Origin: Deltaproteobacteria bacterium
GTDB taxonomy: Bacteria; Desulfobacterota; Binatia; Binatales; Binataceae
Direction: 5' to 3'
DNA: 64,000 nucleotides
NCBI GenBank assembly: GCA_021801125.1
Contig: JAJYYI010000094.1
Coordinates: 1-64,000, forward strand
A program made the position numbers and the translations under genes. The notes beneath the pieces were generated by a model. The model was not told the origin of the DNA and made no database searches. It worked only from the letters and a program-made list of their open reading frames with translations. This document shows positions 9,787 through 19,439 of the stretch, piece by piece. How positions within the stretch are numbered: the first letter of the stretch is position 1; the number at the start of each line of letters is the position of its first letter.

Positions 9787-10502
9787 TGGCGACGGGCAAA
9801 GAAAACCAGCGTGACAAAAGCGGTGCGGCCGGCAAGAAGAAGCCGGCCCAGGCGGGTGCCAATGGCGGCGGCAAAGCTGCGGCTGAGCAGCAAGCCGCGC
9901 CCCGGGCCGAGAGCGCTGTGGAGGAGAAGGTGCCGGCGCGGCTTTGGCTGCGATACCAGAGCGAAATCGTGCCCGCCTTGATGCTCGAGCTTAAGCTGAA
10001 AAATCGCTTGGCGGTTCCCAGGCTGGAGAAGATAGTTATCAATATGGGCCTGGGCGAGGCGCGCGAAAACATCAAGCTGCTTGACACAGCGGTCGAGGAA
10101 TTGGCGCAGATCACCGGGCAACGTCCTGTGGTCACGCGTGCGCGCAAGGCAATTTCGAACTTCAAGATACGCAAGGGCATGCCGATCGGCGCGATGGTTA
10201 CGTTGAGAGGCAGCCGGATGTACGAATTTTTTGACCGGCTCGTCACCGTTGCTCTGCCGCGCGTGCGCGACTTCCGCGGTACGAACGAGAAAGCGTTTGA
10301 TGGGCGCGGAGATTACTCGCTGGGCATCCGGGAACATACGATCTTCCCGGAGCTGGATATCGAGAAAGTCGAGCGGGTCAAGGGTTTGACGATTTCCTTC
10401 GTGAGCAACGCGCGCAGCGACTATGAGGGTTTTTGCCTGCTAAAATTGTTGGGCATGCCATTTCGCGGGACGGGGCCGGAGCGGGAAAACAACGCTGCGT
10501 GA
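9786..10502 (+). CDS. rplE: 50S ribosomal protein L5 with a long N-terminal extension
   Basis: L5 binds 5S rRNA and contacts the P-site tRNA. Recognisable L5 starts at about residue 51 ([12 protein letters not shown], then [23 protein letters not shown]) and runs through the C-terminal [16 protein letters not shown]. The first 50 residues are a low-complexity Ala/Gly/Lys/Gln segment absent from the usual 180-residue protein, giving 238 residues in total. The ATG at 9786 overlaps the rplX stop. The ORF track begins 12 codons earlier inside rplX, which is less plausible. No internal ATG or GTG lies close to the start of the conserved domain, so the extension seems to be translated. Confidence 0.95.
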   Translation: MATGKENQRDKSGAAGKKKPAQAGANGGGKAAAEQQAAPRAESAVEEKVPARLWLRYQSEIVPALMLELKLKNRLAVPRLEKIVINMGLGEARENIKLLDTAVEELAQITGQRPVVTRARKAISNFKIRKGMPIGAMVTLRGSRMYEFFDRLVTVALPRVRDFRGTNEKAFDGRGDYSLGIREHTIFPELDIEKVERVKGLTISFVSNARSDYEGFCLLKLLGMPFRGTGPERENNAA

Positions 10503-10577
10503 GTCAGGGTTGGAACGAGGTGGCCGGCGAGGGGATGATGCGGATAGACGTAGAGCGCATAGCGAGACAGAGAACAG

Positions 10578-10763
10578 ATGGCTAGAACGTGCTTGATAGT
10601 TAAAGCGCAAAGGAAGCCCAAGTTTGACGTGCGGCAGCATAACCGATGCCCCCTGTGCGGTCGTCCTCGCGGGTTTTATCGACGCTTTCGACTGTGCCGT
10701 ATATGCCTTCGCAATCTAGCGCTGAAGGGCGCGCTGCCTGGCGTAGTGAAGGCGAGCTGGTGA
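10578..10763 (+). CDS. rpsN: 30S ribosomal protein S14, zinc-binding type
   Basis: S14 assembles late into the 30S head. The 61-residue protein is the short zinc-dependent form: it carries CPLC and CRIC pairs with [17 protein letters not shown], ending in LPGVVKASW. The longer, cysteine-free form used under zinc limitation is not seen in the window. It sits between rplE and rpsH, the canonical spc operon position, and ends nine bases before rpsH. Confidence 0.96.
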   Translation: MARTCLIVKAQRKPKFDVRQHNRCPLCGRPRGFYRRFRLCRICLRNLALKGALPGVVKASW

Positions 10764-10772
10764 GGGTATCTG

Positions 10773-11168
10773 ATGCGTACCGATCCGATCGCCGATTTTC
10801 TGACGAAGATACGAAACGCGATCCACGCTCGCCATACGAAGGTGGAAGATGATTACTCGCGGCTGCGTGAGGCGGTCGCGCGCTTGATGATGGAAGAGGG
10901 CTTTCTTGAACGCGTAGAGGTTCAAGGGCAGGGAGTGCACAAGAAGCTCTTGGTAGGTATCCGCTACACGGCCGAGCATCAGCCGGTTATTAAAGGAATC
11001 AAGAAGGTGAGCCGGCCCAGCGGGCGAGTTTATGTTGGCGCTAAAGGGATGCCTAAGGTACAGAGCGGCCTCGGAATCAACATCCTGACCACGCCGCTCG
11101 GCGTGATGACGGACAGGCAGGCGCGCAAGCGCAACGTTGGCGGCGAGCTTTTATTGGCGATCTGGTAA
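10773..11168 (+). CDS. rpsH: 30S ribosomal protein S8
   Basis: S8 is a primary 16S rRNA-binding protein and, in E. coli, the translational repressor of the spc operon; whether it regulates here is not visible. The 131-residue protein begins [16 protein letters not shown] and ends with the S8 signature [21 protein letters not shown], followed by GGELLLAIW. Spacing to rplF is 15 bases. Confidence 0.97.
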   Translation: MRTDPIADFLTKIRNAIHARHTKVEDDYSRLREAVARLMMEEGFLERVEVQGQGVHKKLLVGIRYTAEHQPVIKGIKKVSRPSGRVYVGAKGMPKVQSGLGINILTTPLGVMTDRQARKRNVGGELLLAIW

Positions 11169-11183
11169 GGCAAAATCGGCACG

Positions 11184-11732
11184 ATGTCGCGAATTGGGAA
11201 ATTGCCCGTGCTCCTTGATAAGAACGTCAAGGCGCAAATTGGTGGAAGGAAGATCTCCGTCAGTGGGCCTAAGGGTCAACTGGAGATGAGATTGCCCGAA
11301 AGCCTTGAGGTTCAAGTCGAGGACTCCAAGCTGTTGGTCAAGCGTCCCGGAGACTCGAGAGAGGAACGCGCGTTGCACGGACTGACGCGCAAGCTGCTGG
11401 CCAACATGGTGGAAGGAGTCAGCAAGGGCTTTACGCGCGTGCTCGAAATAAACGGGGTTGGGTACCGTGCCGAGGTGAAGGGCAACACAATTACTCTCAC
11501 CCTCGGCTACTCCCATCCGATTGTTTATCAACTGCCGCCCGGCGTAACGGCGAAAGTGGAACGTCAGGTTCTCCTCACGCTTGAAAGCACCGATCGCCAA
11601 CTCCTTGGTTCGGTCGCGGCGGAGATTCGCGCCTTGCGACCGCCCGAGCCATACAAGGGCAAGGGTGTTAAGTACGCGGACGAAGTGATCCGGCGCAAAG
11701 CGGGTAAAGCCGCTGGAGCGGCAGGTAGCTGA
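11184..11732 (+). CDS. rplF: 50S ribosomal protein L6
   Basis: L6 lies near the factor-binding site of the 50S subunit and is composed of two related RNA-binding domains. The 182-residue protein begins MSRIGKLPVLL and contains the C-terminal signature RPPEPYKGKGVKYADEVIRRKAGK, as expected, followed by a short alanine-rich tail. A 113-base gap separates it from the preferred start of rplR. Confidence 0.97.
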   Translation: MSRIGKLPVLLDKNVKAQIGGRKISVSGPKGQLEMRLPESLEVQVEDSKLLVKRPGDSREERALHGLTRKLLANMVEGVSKGFTRVLEINGVGYRAEVKGNTITLTLGYSHPIVYQLPPGVTAKVERQVLLTLESTDRQLLGSVAAEIRALRPPEPYKGKGVKYADEVIRRKAGKAAGAAGS

Positions 11733-11845
11733 CGAGATGACCTGGTTAGGTGAGCGGTGCGTGACCGTGTTTGGTGGGGTCCGGATTGGAGCTTTTGAGC
11801 CTCTTATACGGTCTTCGAACGGAGAATCAAGCGGGAAGGGCGCTC

Positions 11846-12211
11846 ATGGTCTCGGAACGATTTGAAAGGCGCGCGGCGCGCCGACAGCGCGTGCGGCGTA
11901 AGGTTCAGGGCAGCGACAAATGCCCGCGCCTGTCCGTGTTTCGCTCGCTCAAGCATATCTATGTCCAGGTGATTTCAGACCAATCTGGACGCACATTGAC
12001 CGCAGTCTCCACGCAGGATGCTACGGTGAAGGGTGCGTTGGCAAGAAGTACGAGCAGCCTTGACGCGGCGAAAATGGTAGGCAAGACGATCGCCGAGCGA
12101 TGCAAGGAAAAGGGCATCGAGGCCGTGGTCTTCGACCGAAACGGCTTTTTGTACCATGGCAGAGTGAAGGCATTGGCGGACGCCGCACGCGAAGCCGGGC
12201 TTAGGTTTTGA
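11846..12211 (+). CDS. rplR: 50S ribosomal protein L18
   Basis: L18 binds 5S rRNA together with L5. The ATG at 11846 gives a normal 121-residue protein beginning [22 protein letters not shown], preceded by a GGGAAGGG sequence. The ORF track extends 25 codons further upstream into sequence with no L18 similarity. Conserved blocks are [17 protein letters not shown] and [26 protein letters not shown]. Confidence 0.95.
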   Translation: MVSERFERRAARRQRVRRKVQGSDKCPRLSVFRSLKHIYVQVISDQSGRTLTAVSTQDATVKGALARSTSSLDAAKMVGKTIAERCKEKGIEAVVFDRNGFLYHGRVKALADAAREAGLRF

Positions 12212-12282
12212 GGAATCCGCGCGCGTAGAGTTGCGAAACCGGCCGGGGCGTTGAGGACTTATAACGCAGGAGCGCGACTTTA

Positions 12283-12783
12283 GTGGCTGAACGCATCGAC
12301 CCGCAGGGTCTCGAGCTAAAAGAAAAAGTTGTCCACATCAATCGTGTGGCTAAGGTGGTCAAGGGCGGGCGGCGCTTCAGTTTCAGCGCGCTTGTGGTCG
12401 TGGGCGATCAGAAAGGCTTGGTGGGGTTCGGCTTAGGCAAGGCCAACGAGGTTCCCGAAGCGATTCGCAAAGGGGTGGAGCGCGGCAAGAAGAGCCTGAT
12501 GCGCGTGCCGTTGCGAAACGGTACGATTCCGCACGAGATCGTAGGTCATTTCGGGGCAGGGAAGGTGATCCTGAAGCCCGCGGCCGCAGGGACCGGAGTT
12601 ATCGCGGCCGGGGGGGTGCGCGCCGTGGTAGAACTCGCCGGAGTTAGCGACATCTTGACCAAACGGCTTGGCTCGTCCAATCCGCATAATTTGGTTAAAG
12701 CCACACTGGCGGCGTTAGCGGGTTTAAGAAGTCCGGAAGAAGTGGAGCAAGTCAGAGGGCGCCAGGTAAAGCCTGCTGCTTGA
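12283..12783 (+). CDS. rpsE: 30S ribosomal protein S5
   Basis: S5 lines the mRNA entry channel and influences decoding fidelity. The start is a GTG preceded by GCAGGAG. The double-stranded RNA-binding fold is visible as [21 protein letters not shown], and the C-terminal domain contains [19 protein letters not shown] and [12 protein letters not shown]. The length is 166 residues, typical. It is followed seven bases later by rpmD. Confidence 0.97.
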   Translation: MAERIDPQGLELKEKVVHINRVAKVVKGGRRFSFSALVVVGDQKGLVGFGLGKANEVPEAIRKGVERGKKSLMRVPLRNGTIPHEIVGHFGAGKVILKPAAAGTGVIAAGGVRAVVELAGVSDILTKRLGSSNPHNLVKATLAALAGLRSPEEVEQVRGRQVKPAA

Positions 12784-12790
12784 CGCGGCG

Positions 12791-12973
12791 ATGGAAGGAA
12801 TAGTTCGAATAAAGCTGGTACGCAGTCCGATCGGGACGAACCGTCGCGTGCGTGAGACGCTGCGCGGCTTGGGTCTGGGTCGAGTCGGACGTGAGCGGCA
12901 AGTCAAGCGCACGCCGGCAACGGAAGGCATGCTCCGGCGCGTGGCGCACTTGGTAACGGAGATTAAGGAATAG
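12791..12973 (+). CDS. rpmD: 50S ribosomal protein L30
   Basis: L30 is a small 50S protein that contacts 23S rRNA and is not universal in bacteria. The 60-residue protein fits: VRIKLVRSPIGTNRRVRETLRGLGLGR is a clear L30 signature, and it lies in the expected position between rpsE and rplO. The 143-base spacer to rplO is unusually long for this operon. Confidence 0.95.
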   Translation: MEGIVRIKLVRSPIGTNRRVRETLRGLGLGRVGRERQVKRTPATEGMLRRVAHLVTEIKE

Positions 12974-13116
12974 GCGCGCGCCGCGGGAGCCATTTGACCT
13001 GGAGTGAGTATTGGCTAGGAGTCGACGCGTAAGCTGGCGCCGATGGTTGGGGCAAAGTGGCGGCTCGCCCATGCGACAGGAGCACCTCAAAGCCGACGGC
13101 ACGCAAAGCGACTGAT

Positions 13117-13578
13117 ATGGATTTAAGTGATCTAAAAGGAGTGCCTGGGGCAAGACGGCGTCGAAAAAGGATCGGGCGCGGAATCGCTTCGGGTCACGGC
13201 AAGACCGCCGGTCGTGGTCATAAGGGCAAGGGTTCGCGCAGCGGTGGCAACACTCCGCCGGGGTACGAAGGCGGCCAGATGCCGCTGCAAAGGCGGTTGC
13301 CCAAGCGCGGCTTTCGTCGCCTCGTGCGCAACGAAGCGCGGCGCAAGTGCATCGCTATCGTGAACCTGAGCACGCTGGCCAAGTTGGGCGAGGTGAGCGA
13401 GGTCACGCCGACTACGTTGGTCGAAGCCGGATTGGTCGCGGTTGGGCGACGCATTAAAGTATTAGGCGACGGGGAAATCAAGCGAGCGATCAAAGTCAAC
13501 GCTCATGCCTTCTCGCGTGCCGCCCAAGAGAAAATTGCGGCTGCCGGTGGTAATGCCGTATTGATCGAGGCAGATTGA
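13117..13578 (+). CDS. rplO: 50S ribosomal protein L15
   Basis: L15 is a late assembly protein that binds 23S rRNA. The ATG at 13117 begins the conserved [22 protein letters not shown] and [16 protein letters not shown] blocks. The ORF track starts 20 codons upstream at a GTG without L15-like sequence. The C-terminal half includes [14 protein letters not shown]. The length of 153 residues is normal. secY starts six bases downstream. Confidence 0.95.
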   Translation: MDLSDLKGVPGARRRRKRIGRGIASGHGKTAGRGHKGKGSRSGGNTPPGYEGGQMPLQRRLPKRGFRRLVRNEARRKCIAIVNLSTLAKLGEVSEVTPTTLVEAGLVAVGRRIKVLGDGEIKRAIKVNAHAFSRAAQEKIAAAGGNAVLIEAD

Positions 13579-13584
13579 GCCTCC

Positions 13585-14889
13585 ATGCTTGAGGGGTTTT
13601 CAAACGCATCGCACATCCCGGAGCTAAGACGCAGACTGCTGTTTACCGCCGCGATGCTGGCGGTATACCGGGTTGGGGTTGCGGTGCCAACGCCCGGGAT
13701 CGACGGGCAGGCGCTTGCCTCATTTTTTGATGCGGCGCGCAGCACGCTGTTCGGTTGGATCAATCTCTTTTCCGGTGGCGCGCTCGAGCGTTTTTCCGTC
13801 TTTGCTCTGGGCATCATGCCCTACATTTCGGTGGCAATCATCCTTGATTTGCTCAAGGTTGCCTCGCCGTATCTGGACGAGTTGTACAAAGAGGGCGAAG
13901 CCGGGCGGCGCAAGATAACTCAATACACTAGATATGGCACCGTGCTGCTCTCGCTGGTTCAGGGCTTCATGATCGCGGTGTCGTTGGAGCGAATTCAGGC
14001 GCCGGGTGGCGGGCCGGTGGTTTACAACCCAGGATGGGGTTTTCGCATCGTTACCGTGCTCACCTTAACGGCCGGCACGATGTTCATCATGTGGCTCGGT
14101 GAACAGATTACCGAGCGCGGGATCGGCAACGGTATTTCGCTCATCATCATGGCTGGTATCGTGGCTCGATTGCCTAGTGCGCTGGGCACCACCGCGCAGT
14201 TCGTTCGCGAGGGTGAAATGAGCATCTTCGTGCTCATCTTCATCTTGGCCTTATCGTTTGCTGTCACTGCGGGGATCGTGTACGTCGAGACCGCGCAGAG
14301 AAGGATCCCTGTACAATACGCCAAAAGAGTGGTCGGACGGCGCATTTACGGCGGGCAAAGCTCTCATTTGCCGCTTAAAATCAACACTTCGGGCGTTATA
14401 CCGCCTATTTTTGCTTCGTCGATTTTGGTGTTTCCCGCCACGGTAGCGACCTTTGTGCCGGCGCTGAAGGGATATGCGTCATTGCTGACTCCTGGTGGAG
14501 CGGTCTACGACGTCATCTATGTAGCGCTCATTGTATTTTTCGCGTATTTTTATACTGCGGTAACGTTTAATCCCGTCGATGTAGCTGACAACCTTAAGAA
14601 GCACGGCGGCTTTATCCCTGGAATTCGCCCCGGGCGCTACACGGCCGAGTATATCGACCGCGTGTTGTCGCGAATCACACTCGGCGGCGCTATCTACGTC
14701 AGCGCGGTGTGTGTTCTGCCGACGATTCTCATACAGCGGTTCAACGTTCCGTTTTATTTTGGTGGCACGGCGCTGCTGATCGTCGTGGGCGTCGCGCTCG
14801 ACACGATGGCGCAAATTGAGACGCACCTGCTGACGCGCAACTACGAAGGCTTCATGCGACGCGGGCGCATCAGGTCGAGGAGGGGCTAA
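13585..14889 (+). CDS. secY: Preprotein translocase subunit SecY
   Basis: SecY is the ten-helix channel of the Sec translocon in the inner membrane. The 434-residue length is typical. Visible signatures are the plug region [20 protein letters not shown], the [12 protein letters not shown] segment near helix 4 to 5, the ribosome-binding loop [13 protein letters not shown], and [12 protein letters not shown]. It lies immediately after rplO, as in most spc operons. Its last codons contain the AGGAGGGG that serves as ribosome-binding site for adk. Confidence 0.97.
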   Translation: MLEGFSNASHIPELRRRLLFTAAMLAVYRVGVAVPTPGIDGQALASFFDAARSTLFGWINLFSGGALERFSVFALGIMPYISVAIILDLLKVASPYLDELYKEGEAGRRKITQYTRYGTVLLSLVQGFMIAVSLERIQAPGGGPVVYNPGWGFRIVTVLTLTAGTMFIMWLGEQITERGIGNGISLIIMAGIVARLPSALGTTAQFVREGEMSIFVLIFILALSFAVTAGIVYVETAQRRIPVQYAKRVVGRRIYGGQSSHLPLKINTSGVIPPIFASSILVFPATVATFVPALKGYASLLTPGGAVYDVIYVALIVFFAYFYTAVTFNPVDVADNLKKHGGFIPGIRPGRYTAEYIDRVLSRITLGGAIYVSAVCVLPTILIQRFNVPFYFGGTALLIVVGVALDTMAQIETHLLTRNYEGFMRRGRIRSRRG

Positions 14890-14891
14890 GC

Positions 14892-15551
14892 TTGCGTTTG
14901 GCGATGCTTGGCCCGCCGGGCGCCGGCAAGGGGACTCAAGCGCGCATGTTGGCGCAAGAGTTTGGTATCCCGCAAATCTCGACCGGCGACCTTCTGCGAG
15001 AAGCGGCGCGCCGGCATTCTGCGACCGGCCTCGAAGCAAAACGCTACATGGAACGGGGCCTACTGGTCCCGGACGAGTTAGTGCTTAAAATCGTCACAGA
15101 AAGAATGAAAGAAGATGATGCCGCGAAGGGTTTTATCCTGGACGGCTTCCCGCGCACGCAAACTCAGGCGCAGGCGCTGGACGAGATCCTGAGCAGCAAA
15201 AACCAGAAGTTGCGCCGCGTGATGGTGCTGGAAGTAAGCGACGAGGTCATTATTAAACGGATTTGCGGGCGGCGCGTATGCAAAAACTGCGGGGCGATGT
15301 ATCACGTGATTTTTGATCCGCCGCGCAACGCTGACCTTTGCAATCAGTGCAATGGTGAACTCTATCAGCGTGAAGACGACAACGAGGATACGGTTCGGAT
15401 GCGTCTGGAGCAGTACGCGCTGGACATCAAGCCACTTCTGCAATACTACGAGAAAAAGGGGATTTTGGCGCGGATCGACGCCAGTGGTCCCATTGCAGAC
15501 GTGCAGCGACTGGTGATGACCGCCGTGGAAGGAGAGGTGAAGTCGGCGTGA
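14892..15551 (+). CDS. adk: Adenylate kinase, zinc-lid type
   Basis: Adenylate kinase interconverts ATP, ADP and AMP. The 219-residue sequence has the P-loop GPPGAGKGTQ near residue 7, the AMP-binding segment QISTGDLLREA, and DGFPRT. The LID domain carries four cysteines in two CxxC pairs (CKNC and CNQC), indicating a structural zinc. The start is a TTG three bases after the secY stop, supported by an AGGAGGGG. Its end overlaps the GTG start of map. Confidence 0.97.
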   Translation: MRLAMLGPPGAGKGTQARMLAQEFGIPQISTGDLLREAARRHSATGLEAKRYMERGLLVPDELVLKIVTERMKEDDAAKGFILDGFPRTQTQAQALDEILSSKNQKLRRVMVLEVSDEVIIKRICGRRVCKNCGAMYHVIFDPPRNADLCNQCNGELYQREDDNEDTVRMRLEQYALDIKPLLQYYEKKGILARIDASGPIADVQRLVMTAVEGEVKSA

Positions 15552-16321
15552 TTCTGCTCAAGGGACCTGAGGAGATAGCGCTTATTCGCCGAGCGGCTCA
15601 GATCGTGGCCGAGGTTTTAGCGACGGTGGGAGACGCCGCGCAGCCCGACGTCACGACGGACGAGCTTGACCGAATGGCGGAGGAACTGACCCGTAAACGG
15701 GGCGCCCGCCCAGCTTTCAAAGGATATCGACCGGGCACACAGTCGGCGTACCCGAAAAGTCTGTGCGTGGCGATTAACGAGCAAATTGTGCACGGGATAC
15801 CGTCCGGCCGAAAGCTGAAGGCAGGCGACATCATCGGCCTCGACTACGGGGTGATCTACCGAGGGTATTACGCTGACGCTGCTAAGACAGTCGCCGTCGG
15901 ACAGGTCTCCGACGTGGCGTCGCGCCTAATTGCGGTTGCTCAAAAGGCGCTGTACGCCGGAATCGACCAAGCCCGCGTCGGCAACCGGATTTCGGACATC
16001 TCGCTTGCGGTGCAGCGAGCCGTCGAGAAGGCCGGCTTCTCGGTGGTGGAAGAGTTTGCCGGGCATGGGATCGGACGCAGCCTACACGAGGAACCGCAGA
16101 TTCCGAACTACTTTCGCTCCGGCATGGCTAACCCGCGGCTGCAGGAAGGAATGGTGCTGGCAATCGAGCCGATGGTCAACGAGGGCACGGCGGCGCTGAA
16201 GATTCTGCGCGACGGCTGGACGGTGGTCACCGCTGATGGCAAGCTCTCCGCCCACTTCGAGCATTCGGTGGCGATTACGGCGCAAGGGCCTGAAATTCTG
16301 AGTCAGTTGTCCGATGCCTAA
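15548..16321 (+). CDS. map: Methionine aminopeptidase, type I
   Basis: This metalloenzyme removes the initiator methionine from nascent proteins. The 257-residue protein has the type I features: [18 protein letters not shown], the metal ligands in [35 protein letters not shown], and the C-terminal AIEPMVNEG plus HFEHSVAIT. The GTG start overlaps the adk stop as GTGA, and the stop lies inside infA. The gene order secY-adk-map-infA is common. Confidence 0.97.
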   Translation: MILLKGPEEIALIRRAAQIVAEVLATVGDAAQPDVTTDELDRMAEELTRKRGARPAFKGYRPGTQSAYPKSLCVAINEQIVHGIPSGRKLKAGDIIGLDYGVIYRGYYADAAKTVAVGQVSDVASRLIAVAQKALYAGIDQARVGNRISDISLAVQRAVEKAGFSVVEEFAGHGIGRSLHEEPQIPNYFRSGMANPRLQEGMVLAIEPMVNEGTAALKILRDGWTVVTADGKLSAHFEHSVAITAQGPEILSQLSDA

Positions 16322-16532
16322 GGCTGACGCGATAGAAGTTACGGGAACCGTGGTGGAGGCGCTTCCAAACGCGATGTTTCGTGTGGAGCTGGACAACGGC
16401 CATCGCGTGCTCGCGCATATTTCGGGCAAGATGCGCCTGCATTACATCAAGATTCTGCCCGGCGATAAGGTTTCGGTGGAACTCTCGCCGTACGACTTGA
16501 CCCGAGGACGGATCACGTACCGCAGCCGGTAG
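16314..16532 (+). CDS. infA: Translation initiation factor IF-1
   Basis: IF-1 blocks the ribosomal A site during initiation. The 72-residue length is standard and the OB-fold sequence is clear: [33 protein letters not shown], then [21 protein letters not shown]. It overlaps the end of map by eight bases and is followed 34 bases later by rpmJ. Confidence 0.97.
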   Translation: MPKADAIEVTGTVVEALPNAMFRVELDNGHRVLAHISGKMRLHYIKILPGDKVSVELSPYDLTRGRITYRSR

Positions 16533-16566
16533 ACAGGACCGGTGAAGCTCAGGACGCTCGCTTGCG

Positions 16567-16680
16567 ATGAAGGTAAAAGCTTCCGTTAAGAAAATTTGCA
16601 AGGACTGCAAAGTGGTGCGCCGCCAGGGCGTCGTGCGGATTCTTTGCGTGAATCCACGCCATAAGCAGAGGCAAGGCTGA
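16567..16680 (+). CDS. rpmJ: 50S ribosomal protein L36, zinc-binding form
   Basis: This 37-residue ORF is too short for the supplied ORF track. It reads [19 protein letters not shown], then [17 protein letters not shown], the L36 sequence. The C-x2-C, C and H ligand set (C11, C14, C27, H32) shows the zinc-binding form. It sits between infA and rpsM, the standard position, and starts with ATG. Confidence 0.95.
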   Translation: MKVKASVKKICKDCKVVRRQGVVRILCVNPRHKQRQG

Positions 16681-16698
16681 GGAGGTCTGTAGACGGCG

Positions 16699-17079
16699 AT
16701 GGCTCGTATAGCTGGGGTCGAGTTGCCGAAAAACAAACGGATGGAAGTCGCGCTCACGTACATCTACGGGCTGGGGCGTTCCAGCGCGCGCAAGGTTCTC
16801 GACCGCGCCGCGGTTGCGCCGGACAAGAAGACCGACGATTTGACCGCCGACGAGACCGTGCGGATCCGCCAGATCATCGATCAGGAGTTTAAGGTTGAAG
16901 GCGATCTTAGGCGCGAGGTTCAGCAGGCGGTGAAGCGCCTGATGGATCTGGGATGCTATCGCGGCCTGCGCCATCGCCGCGGGCTGCCGGTGCGCGGCCA
17001 GCGCACCCACACGAACGCCCGCACGCGCAAGGGGCCGCGCAAAGTGATCGCCGGGAAGAAGGCGGCGCCGCGCAAGTGA
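16699..17079 (+). CDS. rpsM: 30S ribosomal protein S13
   Basis: S13 is in the 30S head and contacts the P-site tRNA and the 50S subunit. The protein begins [26 protein letters not shown] and ends with [22 protein letters not shown], which is diagnostic. The length is 126 residues. A GAGGAGG ribosome-binding site overlaps the end of rpmJ. It starts the alpha operon section. Confidence 0.97.
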   Translation: MARIAGVELPKNKRMEVALTYIYGLGRSSARKVLDRAAVAPDKKTDDLTADETVRIRQIIDQEFKVEGDLRREVQQAVKRLMDLGCYRGLRHRRGLPVRGQRTHTNARTRKGPRKVIAGKKAAPRK

Positions 17080-17130
17080 TAGGCCAAGACCGCGACGCTC
17101 TACGGATAGCGTAAGGAGAGCACTTTTGTA

Positions 17131-17619
17131 ATGGCTGACGAGCAGGAAAAGCCGAATCAACCCACCGGGTCACGGGCCTCCGCGGCTCAGACCCCTGCGG
17201 CGCAAGCACCCGCGGGCAAGGCGCCGGCGGAACGAGGCGCGGCTGCGGCCAAGCGCCGGCGCGCGCGACTTAACGTCACCGAAGGGGTTGCGCGAATTCA
17301 CGCCAGCTTTAACAACACCATAGTTGCGATCACCGACATGCAGGGGATGGTGCTGAGTTGGGCCAGCGCCGGTACGGTCGGCTTCAAGGGTTCTCGCAAA
17401 GGTACGCCGTTCGCCGCGCAGATGGCGGCCGAGGCGGCGGGGAGAAAAGCCGCGGAATTCGGGATGCGCAGCGTTGTTGTCCATGTCAGAGGTCCGGGTG
17501 CCGGCCGTGAATCGGCGATTCGAGCGCTTCAGGCGGCGGGTCTCGGCGTGAGTTCAATCAAGGATGTGACGCCGATCCCACACAACGGATGCCGGCCGCC
17601 GAAGCGACGGCGCGTGTGA
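17131..17619 (+). CDS. rpsK: 30S ribosomal protein S11 with an N-terminal extension
   Basis: S11 lies on the 30S platform near the E site. The conserved part begins at about residue 43 ([26 protein letters not shown]) and ends with [18 protein letters not shown]. It is preceded by about 35 residues rich in alanine, proline and glutamine that most S11 proteins of about 129 residues lack, giving 162 residues. The ATG at 17131 has an AAGGAGAG upstream, supporting this start. Confidence 0.96.
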   Translation: MADEQEKPNQPTGSRASAAQTPAAQAPAGKAPAERGAAAAKRRRARLNVTEGVARIHASFNNTIVAITDMQGMVLSWASAGTVGFKGSRKGTPFAAQMAAEAAGRKAAEFGMRSVVVHVRGPGAGRESAIRALQAAGLGVSSIKDVTPIPHNGCRPPKRRRV

Positions 17620-17640
17620 TTGGTCCGAGGGTAATCCAAG

Positions 17641-18267
17641 GTGGCTAGAAATCTGGGACAAGTATGCCGGCTGTGCCGACGCGAAGGATTGAAGCTGTTT
17701 CTCAAGGGAGAGCGCTGCTATACGGACAAGTGCGCGATTGAGCGGCGAAACTACCCACCCGGACAGCACGGCCAAGGCCGCGCGCGTTTTTCCGAATTTG
17801 CTATCCGTCTGAGAGAGAAGCAAAAGGTCAAGCGCATATACGGAATGGCCGAACGACAGTTTGAGCGCTACTTCGAGATGGCTGAACGGCTGGCGGGCGT
17901 GACGGGCGAAAATCTGCTAACGCTGCTGGAGCGTCGACTCGATAATATCGTCTATCGGCTGGGTTTCGCCGCGTCCCGGGCGCAAGCGCGCCAACTCGTC
18001 CGGCATGGTCATATTCAGGTCGACGGGAAGACCGTCAACCTGCCGTCTTTTCTCGTGTCGGTCGGCCAGGAAATTCGAATTGCCGAGAACAGCCGCAATA
18101 AGAAGGTGATCCAGGAAGCCCTTGAATTATCTCAACGGCGCGGAGCGCCGCAATGGATTGCATTGGAGCGCGAACAAATGCGCGGCTTTTTGCGCTCTCT
18201 GCCGGCGCGCTCTGAGCTGACCATGCCTATCAGTGAGAAACTCATCGTCGAACATTACTCGAAATAG
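17641..18267 (+). CDS. rpsD: 30S ribosomal protein S4, zinc-binding form
   Basis: S4 is a primary 16S rRNA-binding protein that nucleates 30S assembly and, in E. coli, represses the alpha operon. The 208-residue sequence has four cysteines near the N-terminus (CRLC, then CYTDKC), typical of the zinc-containing S4. The S4 RNA-binding domain is RLDNIVYRLGFAASRAQARQLVRHGHI. The start is GTG with an upstream AAGG. Confidence 0.97.
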   Translation: MARNLGQVCRLCRREGLKLFLKGERCYTDKCAIERRNYPPGQHGQGRARFSEFAIRLREKQKVKRIYGMAERQFERYFEMAERLAGVTGENLLTLLERRLDNIVYRLGFAASRAQARQLVRHGHIQVDGKTVNLPSFLVSVGQEIRIAENSRNKKVIQEALELSQRRGAPQWIALEREQMRGFLRSLPARSELTMPISEKLIVEHYSK

Positions 18268-18342
18268 ATTGCCGCTGCTCAAGGCTAAACCCGCGCGGGA
18301 CTGCGCAAGATCCCATCCCACGCGTTATGGGACAGAGAAGCT

Positions 18343-19368
18343 ATGGATAAGGATTGGCTCGGTTTGATCAAGCCAAAGTCGATAGAAATTGACCAGCGGG
18401 TCACGACCGGGACCTACGGGCGCTTCATCACTGAGCCGTTCGAACGCGGCTTCGGCGTGACCTTCGGCAACGCCTTGCGGCGCATTTTGCTCTCTTCGCT
18501 CCCTGGATATGCGATCACCGCGGTGCGGATCAAGGGTGCGCTGCACGAGTTCTCGAGTCTCCCCGGCGTCAAAGAGGACGTAACCGACATTATCCTGAAC
18601 CTCAAGGAAGTGCGCCTGAGGCTCTACAATGCCGAGGAGATAACCGCCGGCTTGAAGGTGCAGGGCGAAGCGGTGGTCAAGGCTGCGGAAATCACCGGTG
18701 GTCCGGATCTTGAGATCCTGACGCCCGAGCAGCATATTGCGACTCTCGACAAGGACGCGACGCTGGATATGGAGCTGGTCGTGAGCAAGGGGCGCGGTTA
18801 CGTCCCTAGCGAACTCGGAGGAGACAACCAGCCCATCGGGACGATTGGCCTTGACGCGACCTTTTCGCCCGTAAGGAAGGTCAATTTCAATGTGACCAAC
18901 GCCCGCGTCGGCCAGCGTACGGACTATGACCGCTTGGTGCTCGAGATTTGGACCGACGGCTCGATCACGCCGCGCGACGCGCTCGTCTATGCCGCTCGTG
19001 TGATGCGCGATCATGCGTCAATCTTTATCGGCGAGGAAGAGGTTGAGGCGGTCGGCGCGCCGAAGGGCGTCGAAGAGAAGATCGGCGTGCTCGACGAGAA
19101 CCTGCTACGCCCGGTGGACACGCTGCCGATTTCGGTGCGCGCCTTCAACGGTCTCCAGAACGCTGATATAAGATACGTGTGCGAGCTGGTGCAGAAAAGC
19201 GAACAGGACATGCTCAAGATTAAGAACTTCGGCCGCAAGTCGTTAGCCGAAGTTAAAGAAGTCTTGGCGAGCCTGGGTCTGTCGCTTGGCACGCAACTCG
19301 AGCATCCGCCGATGCGCAGCGAGTTGGACCGCATGCGCGCGGAGTTGGAGCAGCGGCAAGCGGTGTAG
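18343..19368 (+). CDS. rpoA: DNA-directed RNA polymerase subunit alpha
   Basis: The alpha subunit dimerises to nucleate RNA polymerase assembly, and its C-terminal domain contacts upstream promoter DNA and regulators. The N-terminal domain shows FGVTFGNALRRILLSSLPGYAI and the assembly region DVTDIILNLK. The C-terminal domain contains the helix-hairpin-helix KNFGRKSLAEVKEVLASLGLSLG. The 341-residue length is normal. It lies between rpsD and rplQ. Confidence 0.98.
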   Translation: MDKDWLGLIKPKSIEIDQRVTTGTYGRFITEPFERGFGVTFGNALRRILLSSLPGYAITAVRIKGALHEFSSLPGVKEDVTDIILNLKEVRLRLYNAEEITAGLKVQGEAVVKAAEITGGPDLEILTPEQHIATLDKDATLDMELVVSKGRGYVPSELGGDNQPIGTIGLDATFSPVRKVNFNVTNARVGQRTDYDRLVLEIWTDGSITPRDALVYAARVMRDHASIFIGEEEVEAVGAPKGVEEKIGVLDENLLRPVDTLPISVRAFNGLQNADIRYVCELVQKSEQDMLKIKNFGRKSLAEVKEVLASLGLSLGTQLEHPPMRSELDRMRAELEQRQAV

Positions 19369-19439
19369 GCGTCTCAGCATCGTGCCGCGCTACTCAACGT
19401 AAAGGTCGGCTTGGTATCGCCAGTTAAGGAAGCAACGCC

